Assembly (NCBI GenBank): GCA_017882835.1
Contig: JADGOU010000014.1
Span: forward strand, 1 to 20,783
Direction: 5' to 3'
From: Frankiaceae bacterium
GTDB lineage: Bacteria; Actinomycetota; Actinomycetes; JADGOU01
DNA: 20,783 nucleotides
The notes below the pieces were generated by a model, which was not told the origin of the DNA, made no database searches, and saw only the letters and a list, made by a program, of their open reading frames with translations. This document shows positions 14,434 through 20,783 of this stretch, piece by piece (position 1 is the stretch's first letter; the number at the start of each line of letters is the position of its first letter). The translations under genes and the position numbers were made by a program.

Positions 14434-14457
14434 CCGGCCCAGCGGTCCGCGGGCCGG
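14434..14457 (-). terminator. GC-rich hairpin after the epimerase gene
   Basis: CCGGCCC (14434-14440) pairs with GGGCCGG (14451-14457) around a 10-nt loop, 16 nt beyond the epimerase stop. It may end or attenuate epimerase transcription before the separate ccr promoter. Seven G-C pairs in such GC-rich DNA could also arise by chance. Confidence 0.4.
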
Positions 14458-14472
14458 CCCGCCGCCCCGGCT

Positions 14473-14907
14473 TTAGTGTGCGGCGCCGGTGGCCGGCTCG
14501 GCGGCCGCCTCGACCAGCTCCACCAGCACGCCGCCGGCGTCCTTGGGGTGCACGAAGTTGACCCTCGAGCCCGCCGTACCGCGCTTGGGGGTGTCGTAGA
14601 GCAGTCGGACGCCGGTCGAGCGCAACTGGGCGCAGGTCGCGTCCATGTCGTCCACGCCGTAGGCCATCTGCTGGATGCCCTCGCCGTTGCGGGCCAGGAA
14701 CTTGCCGATCGGGGAGTCTGGGCGCAGCGGGGCCAGCAGCTGGATGCAGGAGCCGGAGTCGCCGACAGCGAGCATGGCCTCGCGCACGCCCTGCTCCTCG
14801 TTGGTCTCGACGTGCACGGCCTTAAGGCCGAACTTCTCCTCGTAGAACGAGATGGCCGCATCCAGGTCCTGGACGGCGATCCCCACATGGTCGATGCGAG
14901 TGAACAT
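14473..14907 (-). CDS. mce: Methylmalonyl-CoA/ethylmalonyl-CoA epimerase
   Basis: Inverts C2 of ethylmalonyl-CoA (and methylmalonyl-CoA), turning the Ccr product into the form Ecm accepts. 144 aa, a single VOC-fold chain with two glyoxalase-like halves. Metal ligands His7 (DHVGIA), Gln56 (CIQLLAP) and Glu130 (VLVELVE) match the Propionibacterium enzyme. The remaining ligand position, usually in an HH pair, reads QQ here (Gln79-Gln80, GIQQMAYGV). Catalytic Glu43 (VREAML) is present, and GTAGSRVNFVHPKDAGG is the typical C-terminal signature. ATG start with AAGGAGGAG close upstream. Divergent from the thiolase gene across 132 bp, an arrangement I recall from other actinobacteria. Confidence 0.95.
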   Translation of the reverse strand: MFTRIDHVGIAVQDLDAAISFYEEKFGLKAVHVETNEEQGVREAMLAVGDSGSCIQLLAPLRPDSPIGKFLARNGEGIQQMAYGVDDMDATCAQLRSTGVRLLYDTPKRGTAGSRVNFVHPKDAGGVLVELVEAAAEPATGAAH

Positions 14908-15039
14908 GGGCTCCTCCTTGTTGGGCGGGTTGGTTCAGATCGGATGCCTCAGACGAGTGCGCAGGGCCTGCTATTCCCGTCGTACCGCCCGCCGGTATCG
15001 TGACAGCTGAGCCCCGAACGCCACACGTGGAGGCACAAC

Positions 15040-16239
15040 ATGGCCGATAACCCGAACGCCAGCGTGATCGTCAGCGGAGCGCGGACTCCGATCGGCAAGC
15101 TGCTCGGTGCCCTCAAGGCGTTCCAGGCGGTCGACCTCGGTGGGATCGCGATCAAAGCCGCGCTGGAGCGCGCGGGGATCGCCGGGGACCAGGTCGACTA
15201 CGTGATCATGGGCCAGGTCCTGCAGGCCGGAGCCGGTCAGATCACCGCCCGCCAGGCCGCGGTCAAGGCCGGTATCCCGATGACCGTCCCGGCGCTGACC
15301 ATCAACAAGGTCTGCCTGTCCGGCATCGACGCGATTGCGCTGGCCGACCAGCTGATCCGCGCCGGCGAGTTCGACGTCGTCGTGGCCGGCGGGATGGAGT
15401 CGATGACCAACGCACCGTACCTGCTGCCGCAGGCCCGGGCCGGCTACAAGTACGGCAACGGCACGCTGGTCGACTCGATGGCGCACGACGGCCTCTTCTG
15501 CGCCTTCGACCAGGTCGCCATGGGCGAGTCCACCGAGAGCTACAACGCCAAGTTGGGCATCAGCCGGCAGGAGCAGGACGAGTTCTCCGCCCGTTCGCAC
15601 GAGCGCGCGGCGGCGGCCATGAAGGAGGGTCGCTTCGACGACGAGATCGTGGCGGTCCCGATCCCGCAGCGCAAGGGTGACCCGCTGCTGGTCACCGAGG
15701 ACGAGGGCGTCCGGCCCGGTACGACGGTCGAGTCGCTGGGCAAGCTGCGTCCGGCGTTCGCGGCCGACGGGACCATCACGGCCGGCTCGGCCTCGCAGAT
15801 CTCTGACGGTGCCTGTGCTGTCGTGGTGATGTCGCGGGCCAAGGCTGAAGAGCTTGGCGCGCCGGTGCTGGCCGAGATCGGCGCACACGGCGTGGTCGCC
15901 GGACCGGACCCGTCGCTGCAGTCGCAGCCGTCGAACGCGATCAATAAGGCGCTGTCCCGCGAGGGGCTGTCTGTCTCCGACCTCGACTTGATCGAGATCA
16001 ACGAGGCGTTCGCCTCGGTCGGCATCCAGTCGACGCGCGACCTCGGCGTGACCGAGGAGATCGTGAACGTCAACGGTGGCGCCATCTCCATGGGGCACCC
16101 GGTCGGCATGTCCGGGGCTCGGATCGTGCTGGCGCTGGCGTATGAGCTCAAGCGCCGCGGCGGCGGCACCGGCGCTGCGGCGCTGTGCGGCGGCGGTGGC
16201 CAGGGCGACGCCCTGATCATCCGCGTTCCCGCCGCCTGA
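15040..16239 (+). CDS. Acetyl-CoA C-acetyltransferase (thiolase)
   Basis: Condenses two acetyl-CoA to acetoacetyl-CoA, feeding the C4 branch, or cleaves it in degradation. 399 aa, standard. The acyl-enzyme Cys92 is in NKVCLSGIDAIALA, NEAFASVG follows, His353 is in GHPVGMSGARI, and the base Cys383 is in LCGGGGQGDALII. The chain resembles the FadA4/AtoB-like thiolases next to mce in actinobacteria. ATG start with GGAGG about 8 nt upstream. A TATCGT box at 14996-15001 could be its -10. MeaB starts 3 bp after its stop, so the two are one operon. Being in a cluster with ccr and ecm argues for the synthetic direction. Confidence 0.95.
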   Translation: MADNPNASVIVSGARTPIGKLLGALKAFQAVDLGGIAIKAALERAGIAGDQVDYVIMGQVLQAGAGQITARQAAVKAGIPMTVPALTINKVCLSGIDAIALADQLIRAGEFDVVVAGGMESMTNAPYLLPQARAGYKYGNGTLVDSMAHDGLFCAFDQVAMGESTESYNAKLGISRQEQDEFSARSHERAAAAMKEGRFDDEIVAVPIPQRKGDPLLVTEDEGVRPGTTVESLGKLRPAFAADGTITAGSASQISDGACAVVVMSRAKAEELGAPVLAEIGAHGVVAGPDPSLQSQPSNAINKALSREGLSVSDLDLIEINEAFASVGIQSTRDLGVTEEIVNVNGGAISMGHPVGMSGARIVLALAYELKRRGGGTGAAALCGGGGQGDALIIRVPAA

Positions 16240-16242
16240 CGG

Positions 16243-17247
16243 GTGCTGCCTGCCACCCGGCGCGCGCACCGGGGTGCCGACGTGCCGGAGCTGGTCGAGC
16301 GAGCGTCCGGGGGTGACCCCCGAGCGGTCGCCCGGCTGATCTCGCTGGTCGAGGATGCCAGCCCGGCCCTGCGCGAGGTGATGGCGCTGCTGGCGCCGCG
16401 GACCGGCCGAGCCCAGATCGTCGGGCTCACCGGTTCGCCCGGCGTCGGCAAGTCGACGTCGGCCAGCGCGCTGGTGTCGGCGTACCGGCGGCGCGGCGCC
16501 CGGGTCGGGGTGCTGGCGGTGGACCCCTCCTCGCCGTTCTCCGGCGGGGCGCTGCTCGGGGACCGGGTGCGGATGCAGGAGCACGCGACCGACCGCGGCG
16601 TGTTCATCCGCTCGATGGCCTCCCGGGGGCACCTGGGCGGGCTGTCCTGGTCGACACCGCAGGCGCTGCGGGTGCTTGATGCCGCCGGCTGTGACGTCGT
16701 GCTGATCGAGACCGTCGGGGTCGGGCAGGCCGAGGTAGAGATCGCTTCGCTGGCCGACTCCACGATCGTGCTGCTCGCTCCCGGGATGGGCGACAGCATC
16801 CAGGCCGCGAAGGCCGGCATCCTGGAGATCGCGGACATCTTCGTGGTCAACAAGGCCGACCGCGACGGCGCGGACACCACCGTCCGGGACCTGCGCTACA
16901 TGGCCTCGCTCGGGGACAAACGCGACCCCGACCGGTGGCGCCCGCCGATCGTCAGGACCGTCGCCTCGCGCGGTGAGGGCATCGACGACGTGGTCGAGGC
17001 GCTGGACAAGCATGCCGCCTGGATGGGTGCGACCGGCGAGCTGCCTCGTCGCCGGCGGGCTCGGGCTGCCAGCGAGGTGGAGGCGATCGCCGTCACCGCG
17101 CTGCGGGAGCGGCTCGGCGACCTACGCGGCGGCGAGATCCTGCAGACGCTGGCCGACCAGGTGGTTGCGGGGACTCTGGACCCGTACGCCGCGGCGGACG
17201 AGCTGGTGGGGGAGGTGGCCGAACTGGCCAACAGCGTCGCCGACTGA
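16243..17247 (+). CDS. meaB: MeaB-type GTPase, chaperone of B12-dependent mutases
   Basis: G3E-family P-loop GTPase that gates adenosylcobalamin loading and protects acyl-CoA mutases from inactivation. 334 aa, normal length. Walker A is GSPGVGKST (about 66-74), followed by VDPSSPFSGGALLGDRVRM with the metal-binding Asp, then ETVGVGQAEVE (switch region), and NKAD for guanine specificity. An Arg-rich segment and helical C-terminus follow, as in the homodimeric family. The GTG at 16243, 3 bp after the thiolase stop, suggests translational coupling; GTG 16282 is an alternative start closer to where family similarity begins, and neither has a clear ribosome site. It lies nearer to the isobutyryl-type mutase than to ecm but could serve both. 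Confidence 0.95.
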   Translation: MLPATRRAHRGADVPELVERASGGDPRAVARLISLVEDASPALREVMALLAPRTGRAQIVGLTGSPGVGKSTSASALVSAYRRRGARVGVLAVDPSSPFSGGALLGDRVRMQEHATDRGVFIRSMASRGHLGGLSWSTPQALRVLDAAGCDVVLIETVGVGQAEVEIASLADSTIVLLAPGMGDSIQAAKAGILEIADIFVVNKADRDGADTTVRDLRYMASLGDKRDPDRWRPPIVRTVASRGEGIDDVVEALDKHAAWMGATGELPRRRRARAASEVEAIAVTALRERLGDLRGGEILQTLADQVVAGTLDPYAAADELVGEVAELANSVAD

Positions 17248-17276
17248 GCCTAATCGCACCGCAGTCGGCGCGCCGC

Positions 17277-17316
17277 TGCCGTCTCGGGAGGTCCGGCGCG
17301 GTAGAACAGGACGGCA
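17277..17316 (+). terminator. Inverted repeat after meaB
   Basis: TGCCGTC (17277-17283) and GACGGCA (17310-17316) are perfect complements separated by 26 nt, beginning 29 nt after the meaB stop. The loop is long and contains TAGAAC (17302-17307), which could instead be a -10 box for the small gene downstream. Either reading is tentative. Confidence 0.25.
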
Positions 17317-17378
17317 CGGGGGGGCGACTGCAAGCTGGCACGCGAGCCTCGACCGTAAGCAAGGAGCCGAACGCAGCC

Positions 17379-17537
17379 ATGGGCAAGAAGCTGTTCGTGG
17401 GCGGCGCAGTGGTGCTTGGGCTGTACTTCCTGCTGCACAGCCCGCAGGAGGCGGCCACCGCAGTGCGCGCCGGCGGCCACCTGCTTGGTGCCACCCTCAA
17501 CGCTCTGACGACCTTCCTCGACTCCGTCGCGAAGTGA
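17379..17537 (+). CDS. 52-aa single-span membrane peptide
   Basis: Encodes MGKKLFVGGAVVLGLYFLLH, a basic start and one membrane helix (about residues 5-19), then a short amphipathic tail (residues 20-52: SPQEAA, VRAGGHLLGATL, LTTFLDSVAK). ATG start with AAGGAG 12 nt upstream, rather far but clear. Its stop overlaps the GTG start of the PH-domain gene (GTGA), which strongly supports that it is translated and coupled. Function unknown; a partner or regulator of the membrane PH-domain protein is the simplest guess. Confidence 0.7.
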   Translation: MGKKLFVGGAVVLGLYFLLHSPQEAATAVRAGGHLLGATLNALTTFLDSVAK

Positions 17538-18076
17538 TACCGGCGCCGCTACGTTGGCGCCCGCCGGGGGAGCCGCCCCCCGAGCGCTATCTGATCCCCA
17601 CCGAGCGGCGGGTGATCAGCGTGCGGCGGCACTACACGCTGTTGCTCGCCCCCACCTTGCAGACGCTGGCTGCCCTGTTCGCCGTGGCGTACCTGACTGC
17701 CGGCCTGGAGCCGGGTAACCCGGTGCGGGACTACCTCTGGTACGCCGTACTGGCGCTGATCGCCCGACTCCTCTGGCGGCTGGCGGAGTGGTCGAACGAC
17801 AGGCTCGTGGTGACCGACAAGCGGATCCTGCTCTCGACCGGCCTGCTGTCGCGCAAGGTGGCGATGATGCCGCTGCGCAAGGTCACCGATATGACCTTCC
17901 AGCGACCGCTGCTGGGCCGGCTGATGGGGTACGGCCAGTTCGTCCTGGAGTCCGCCGGTCAAGACCAAGCGCTGCACACCATCGACCACGTGCCCTCGCC
18001 GGAGCGGCTGTACCTGGAGATCTGCGACCTGATGTTCGGCTCCGGGCCGGCGCCGGCTGCGGACGACGAGGCCTGA
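17534..18076 (+). CDS. Membrane protein with bacterial PH (bPH2/DUF304) domain
   Basis: 180 aa. Two membrane helices lie at about 35-55 (LLLAPTLQTLAALFAVAYLTAG) and 61-80 (VRDYLWYAVLALIARLLW). A cytoplasmic domain follows with NDRLVVTDKRILLSTGLLSRKVAMMPLRKVTDM, then FQRPLLGRLMGYGQFVLESAG, the consensus of the DUF304 bacterial PH family. The protein is probably anchored at the membrane; its ligand is unknown. The GTG start overlaps the previous stop codon by 4 bp, so translation is coupled to the 52-aa peptide. Acidic C-terminus. It is set between meaB and the mutase gene, with no known link to acyl-CoA metabolism. Confidence 0.85.
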   Translation: MIPAPLRWRPPGEPPPERYLIPTERRVISVRRHYTLLLAPTLQTLAALFAVAYLTAGLEPGNPVRDYLWYAVLALIARLLWRLAEWSNDRLVVTDKRILLSTGLLSRKVAMMPLRKVTDMTFQRPLLGRLMGYGQFVLESAGQDQALHTIDHVPSPERLYLEICDLMFGSGPAPAADDEA

Positions 18077-18097
18077 CCGCACGGGCATTGCGGGTCG

Positions 18098-18103
18098 TAG
18101 GCT
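18098..18103 (+). promoter_or_regulatory. Possible -10 box TAGGCT upstream of the second mutase
   Basis: TAGGCT lies 58 nt before the mutase ATG in an 85-bp gap after the PH-domain gene. The predicted start near 18110 would give a leader of about 50 nt. No clear -35. The gap size suggests a separate promoter but read-through from upstream is also possible. Confidence 0.3.
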
Positions 18104-18161
18104 GTGAACTTGCCCCGGTGCGCAGTGTCTGCGCAGCCGTGCCGGTCCACCGCGGAGGGAG

Positions 18162-19841
18162 ATGAACGTGGAGGCCCACGACATAGAGGCTGGCCGCGCC
18201 CGCTGGCAGTCCCGGTACGACGCGGCCCGTAAGCGTGACGCCGACTTCACTACGCTGTCCGGAGTGGAGGTGGCGCCGGTCTACGGCCCGGCACCCGGCG
18301 ACATGGTGACCGACTTCGAGCGGATCGGCTGGCCGGGGGAGTTCCCGTTCACCCGCGGCCTCTACCCGACCGGCTACCGCGGCCGGCCGTGGACGATCCG
18401 GCAGTTCGCCGGCTTCGGCAACGCCGCGCAGACCAACGAGCGCTACCGGATGATCCTGGCGGCCGGCGGCGGCGGCCTGTCGGTGGCCTTCGACATGCCC
18501 ACGCTGATGGGCCGCGACAGCGACGACCCACACGCGCTGGGCGAGATCGGGCACTGCGGGGTGGCGATCGACTCGGCCGCCGACATGGAGGTGCTGTTCG
18601 CCGACATCCCGCTCGGGGACGTCACGACGTCGATGACGATCAGCGGGCCCGCCGTACCGGTCTTCTGCATGTACCTGGTGGCGGCCGAGCGTCAGGGCGT
18701 CGATATCGGCGGGCTCAACGGCACGCTGCAGACGGACATCTTCAAGGAGTACATCGCCCAGAAGGAGTGGCTGTTCCCGCCGGAGCCGCACCTGCGGCTG
18801 ATCGGCGACCTGATGGCGTACTGCGCGGCCGAGATCCCGGCGTACAAGCCGATCTCGGTGTCCGGCTACCACATCCGCGAGGCCGGTTCGACCGCCGCCC
18901 AGGAGCTGGCGTTCACCCTGGCCGACGGCTTCGCCTATGTCGAGCTGGGCCTGGCGCGGGGGCTCGACATCGAGGGGTTTGCACCCGGGCTGTCGTTCTT
19001 CTTCGACGCCCACGTCGACTTCTTCGAAGAGATCGCCAAGTTCCGGGCGGCCCGGCGGATCTGGGCCCGCTGGCTGCGCGACGTCTACGGTGCCACGACC
19101 GCCAAGGCGCAGTCGCTGCGCTTCCACACCCAGACCGCAGGGGTGTCGCTCACGGCCCAGCAGCCGGACAACAACGTCGTCCGCACCGCAATCGAGGCGC
19201 TGGCCGCGGTGCTCGGGGGCACCAACTCGCTGCACACCAACGCCCTGGACGAGGTGCTGGCGTTGCCCAGCGAACGGGCCGCGCAGATCGCGCTACGCAC
19301 CCAGCAGGTGATCGCTGAAGAGACCGGGGTAGGCAACGTGGCCGACCCGCTCGGCGGCTCCTGGTACGTCGAGGCGCTGACCGATGAGATGGAGCGGCAG
19401 GCCGAGGCGATCTTCGGCAAGGTCCGGGATATGGGCACGGATGGCAGCATGACGTCGGGCATCCTGCGCGGCATCGAGGACGGTTGGTTCTCCGCCGAGA
19501 TCGCCGAGGCGGCCTTCGTCTACCAGACCGCCCTGGAGAAGGGCGAGAAGAAGGTCGTCGGGGTCAACTGCCACACCGCCGCTGACACCGAGCCGCTGGA
19601 GATCCTGCGGGTCAGCCACGACGTGGAACGCGACCAGCGGGCGGCGTTGACCGCCCGGCGCGCGGCTCGCGACCAGGCGGCGGTGGACGCTGCGCTGGCC
19701 CGGATGGTCGAGGTGACCAACACGACCGGCAACCTGGTGCCGCCGATGCTGGCCGCGGTGCGGGCAGAGGCGACGCTGGGGGAGATTTGCTCCGCGCTGC
19801 GCGGCCTGTGGGGCGCCTATACCGAGCCCCCGCGGTTCTGA
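18162..19841 (+). CDS. icmA: Isobutyryl-CoA mutase-type large subunit (IcmA-like), lacks a B12 domain
   Basis: Carbon-skeleton mutase substrate subunit, 559 aa, ending after the TIM barrel with no DxHxxG cobalamin domain, so it needs a separate small subunit (IcmB type), not found here. The substrate-specificity pair is Phe82 (TIRQFAGFG) and Gln200 (EYIAQKEW). These replace the Tyr89/Arg207 of methylmalonyl-CoA mutase and equal the Phe80/Gln198 of Streptomyces isobutyryl-CoA mutase. The whole chain (TRGLYPTGYRGRPWTIRQFAG, DMPTLMGRDSDDP, SFFFDAHVDFFEEIAKFRAARR) is close to IcmA as I recall it. Reaction: isobutyryl-CoA to n-butyryl-CoA and back. GGAGG lies 3 nt before ATG 18162 and 9 nt before in-frame GTG 18168, so the true start could be 18168. 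The thioredoxin gene follows after 25 bp. Confidence 0.9.
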   Translation: MNVEAHDIEAGRARWQSRYDAARKRDADFTTLSGVEVAPVYGPAPGDMVTDFERIGWPGEFPFTRGLYPTGYRGRPWTIRQFAGFGNAAQTNERYRMILAAGGGGLSVAFDMPTLMGRDSDDPHALGEIGHCGVAIDSAADMEVLFADIPLGDVTTSMTISGPAVPVFCMYLVAAERQGVDIGGLNGTLQTDIFKEYIAQKEWLFPPEPHLRLIGDLMAYCAAEIPAYKPISVSGYHIREAGSTAAQELAFTLADGFAYVELGLARGLDIEGFAPGLSFFFDAHVDFFEEIAKFRAARRIWARWLRDVYGATTAKAQSLRFHTQTAGVSLTAQQPDNNVVRTAIEALAAVLGGTNSLHTNALDEVLALPSERAAQIALRTQQVIAEETGVGNVADPLGGSWYVEALTDEMERQAEAIFGKVRDMGTDGSMTSGILRGIEDGWFSAEIAEAAFVYQTALEKGEKKVVGVNCHTAADTEPLEILRVSHDVERDQRAALTARRAARDQAAVDAALARMVEVTNTTGNLVPPMLAAVRAEATLGEICSALRGLWGAYTEPPRF

Positions 19842-19866
19842 GCTTCCCGATGACGGACGGACTTCG

Positions 19867-20783
19867 ATGACCAGACCCAACATGTCGCTGCACGGCGCGG
19901 TCGACCTCGGCGCGCTGAAGAACGGGCCGCCGCGCCCGGCTGGTGGCGCCGTTGGGGCGACCACCGGAATCAAGAGTGGGGCGGCCGGGACGGCGGACTC
20001 GGCGTACGTCGTCGACGTCACCGACGCGAGCTTCGAGACCGACGTGCTCGCGCGGTCCATGACCACCCCGGTGGTGATTGACTTCTGGGCGTCGTGGTGT
20101 GGGCCGTGCAAGCAGCTCAGCCCGATCCTGGAACGGCTGGCGACCGGCGACGCGGGCCGCTGGGTGCTGGCCAAGATCGATGTGGACGCCAACCCGCAGA
20201 TCGCCGCTGCGGCCCGGGTGCAGAGCATTCCCACTGTCCTGATCGCCTGGCAGGGCCGGATCATGCAGGGCTTCTCCGGCGCCCTGCCCGAGCGGGAGGT
20301 GCGCGACTTCCTCGACCAGGTGCTGACGGCGGTCGGTGCGGCGCCGGCCGGTGCGGATGCCGAGCAGCCCGCTGCCCCGCCGGTCGACCCGCGCTACGAC
20401 CCGGCGCTGGACGCGATCGACCGTGGCGACCTCGACGGCGCGGCCACGGCGTACCGGGATTTGCTGGCTGCCGACCCGGCGGACGAGGTGGCGGCCAGCG
20501 GGCTGGCGCAGGTGGAGCTGGTGCTGCGGGTGCGCGGACGGGACGAACGCCGGGTGCGGCGCGAGGCCGCCGGCCGGCCGGACGACGTCTCGGCGGTATG
20601 TCGACTGGCCGACCTGGAGATGGCCACCGGCCAGGTTCAGGTCGCATTCACGACGTTGGTGGAGCTGGTGCGCCGCGCCCGCGACGCCGACCGGGATGCC
20701 GCCCGGGAGCACCTGCTGACGCTGTTCGCCGTGCTGCCGCGCGACCATCCCGAGGTGCTGGCCGCGCGTCGCGCCCTGGCCAA
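19867..20783 (+). CDS. Thioredoxin-domain protein with TPR-like C-terminus (YbbN/CnoX-like), cut by the window edge
   Basis: 305 codons are present and the frame is open at the right edge; related proteins end a few residues later, so almost all of it is here. Residues 1-45 are a flexible Gly/Ala/Pro-rich leader. A thioredoxin fold follows (about 47-150) with the active site WCGPC (77-81) and the cis-Pro motif SIPTV. After a Pro/Ala linker the C-terminal third (about 175-305) is helical, with RYDPALDAIDRGDLDGAATAYRD and LADLEMATGQVQVAFTTLVELVRR resembling TPR units. This is the layout of YbbN, a holdase that hands proteins to chaperonins and DnaK. No signal peptide, so cytoplasmic. I recall a thioredoxin-like gene in this position after the thiolase in mycobacteria (Rv1323-Rv1324). 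Confidence 0.9.
   Translation, partial: MTRPNMSLHGAVDLGALKNGPPRPAGGAVGATTGIKSGAAGTADSAYVVDVTDASFETDVLARSMTTPVVIDFWASWCGPCKQLSPILERLATGDAGRWVLAKIDVDANPQIAAAARVQSIPTVLIAWQGRIMQGFSGALPEREVRDFLDQVLTAVGAAPAGADAEQPAAPPVDPRYDPALDAIDRGDLDGAATAYRDLLAADPADEVAASGLAQVELVLRVRGRDERRVRREAAGRPDDVSAVCRLADLEMATGQVQVAFTTLVELVRRARDADRDAAREHLLTLFAVLPRDHPEVLAARRALA

Noticed and set aside
14971..17013. A 680-codon minus-strand frame opposite thiolase and meaB
   Set aside because: Same shadow pattern; it crosses two well-supported plus-strand genes and the promoter region.
1..20783. Mobile elements, CRISPR arrays, tRNA genes, phage or defence genes
   Set aside because: No transposase or integrase motifs, no spaced short repeats, no tRNA-like folds. 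Base composition and gene packing are even throughout, so no sign of recent transfer.

Overview
This 20.8 kb window is chromosomal DNA from a high-GC Gram-positive bacterium (Actinomycetota). The signs are a GC content of roughly 70%, many GTG starts, a MurA with Asp in place of the catalytic Cys, a FilP-type coiled-coil protein, and two gene neighbourhoods I recall as conserved in actinobacteria: pduO divergent from murA, and epimerase-thiolase-(meaB)-mutase-thioredoxin. FilP-like proteins are best known from filamentous actinomycetes such as Streptomyces. The sequence alone does not fix the genus. No rRNA, tRNA, CRISPR array, transposase or phage gene was seen, and no transcription-factor gene.

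Layout. 1-199: C-terminus of a membrane protein, probably an MFS transporter. 411-2532: a cobalamin adenosyltransferase (PduO type, minus strand) divergent from murA, both with apparently leaderless starts. 2556-2897: small membrane protein (minus). 3039-4910: 3-hydroxybutyryl-CoA dehydrogenase and a membrane-anchored zinc protease. 5021-8036: ethylmalonyl-CoA mutase plus an aldo/keto reductase, closed by a strong hairpin terminator. 8173-9948: a double-module 3-hydroxyacyl-CoA dehydrogenase. 10047-11864: a small zinc-ribbon-like protein and two alpha/beta hydrolases. 11868-14907, all minus: epimerase, crotonyl-CoA carboxylase/reductase and a FilP-like coiled-coil protein. 15040-20783, all plus: acetyl-CoA acetyltransferase, MeaB GTPase, a 52-aa membrane peptide, a PH-domain membrane protein, an isobutyryl-CoA-mutase-type large subunit, and a thioredoxin/TPR protein that runs off the right edge.

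How the genes fit together. The core is a C4-CoA metabolism cluster. Thiolase makes acetoacetyl-CoA, a 3-hydroxybutyryl-CoA dehydrogenase reduces it, Ccr carboxylates crotonyl-CoA to ethylmalonyl-CoA, the epimerase inverts it, and Ecm rearranges it to methylsuccinyl-CoA (the ethylmalonyl-CoA pathway of acetate assimilation). PduO supplies adenosylcobalamin and MeaB protects the B12 mutases. The second mutase has the Phe/Gln active-site pair of isobutyryl-CoA mutase, not the Tyr/Arg pair of methylmalonyl-CoA mutase. It would tie n-butyryl-CoA/isobutyryl-CoA (valine and fatty-acid metabolism) to the same pool. Crotonase, the late ethylmalonyl-CoA pathway enzymes and the small B12-binding mutase subunit are not here and must be encoded elsewhere. 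I see no clearly undescribed system. The most unusual points are the mutase pairing, the FilP-like gene behind ccr, the two-cofactor look of the fused dehydrogenase, the repeat-bearing extension on PduO, and the run of leaderless starts.
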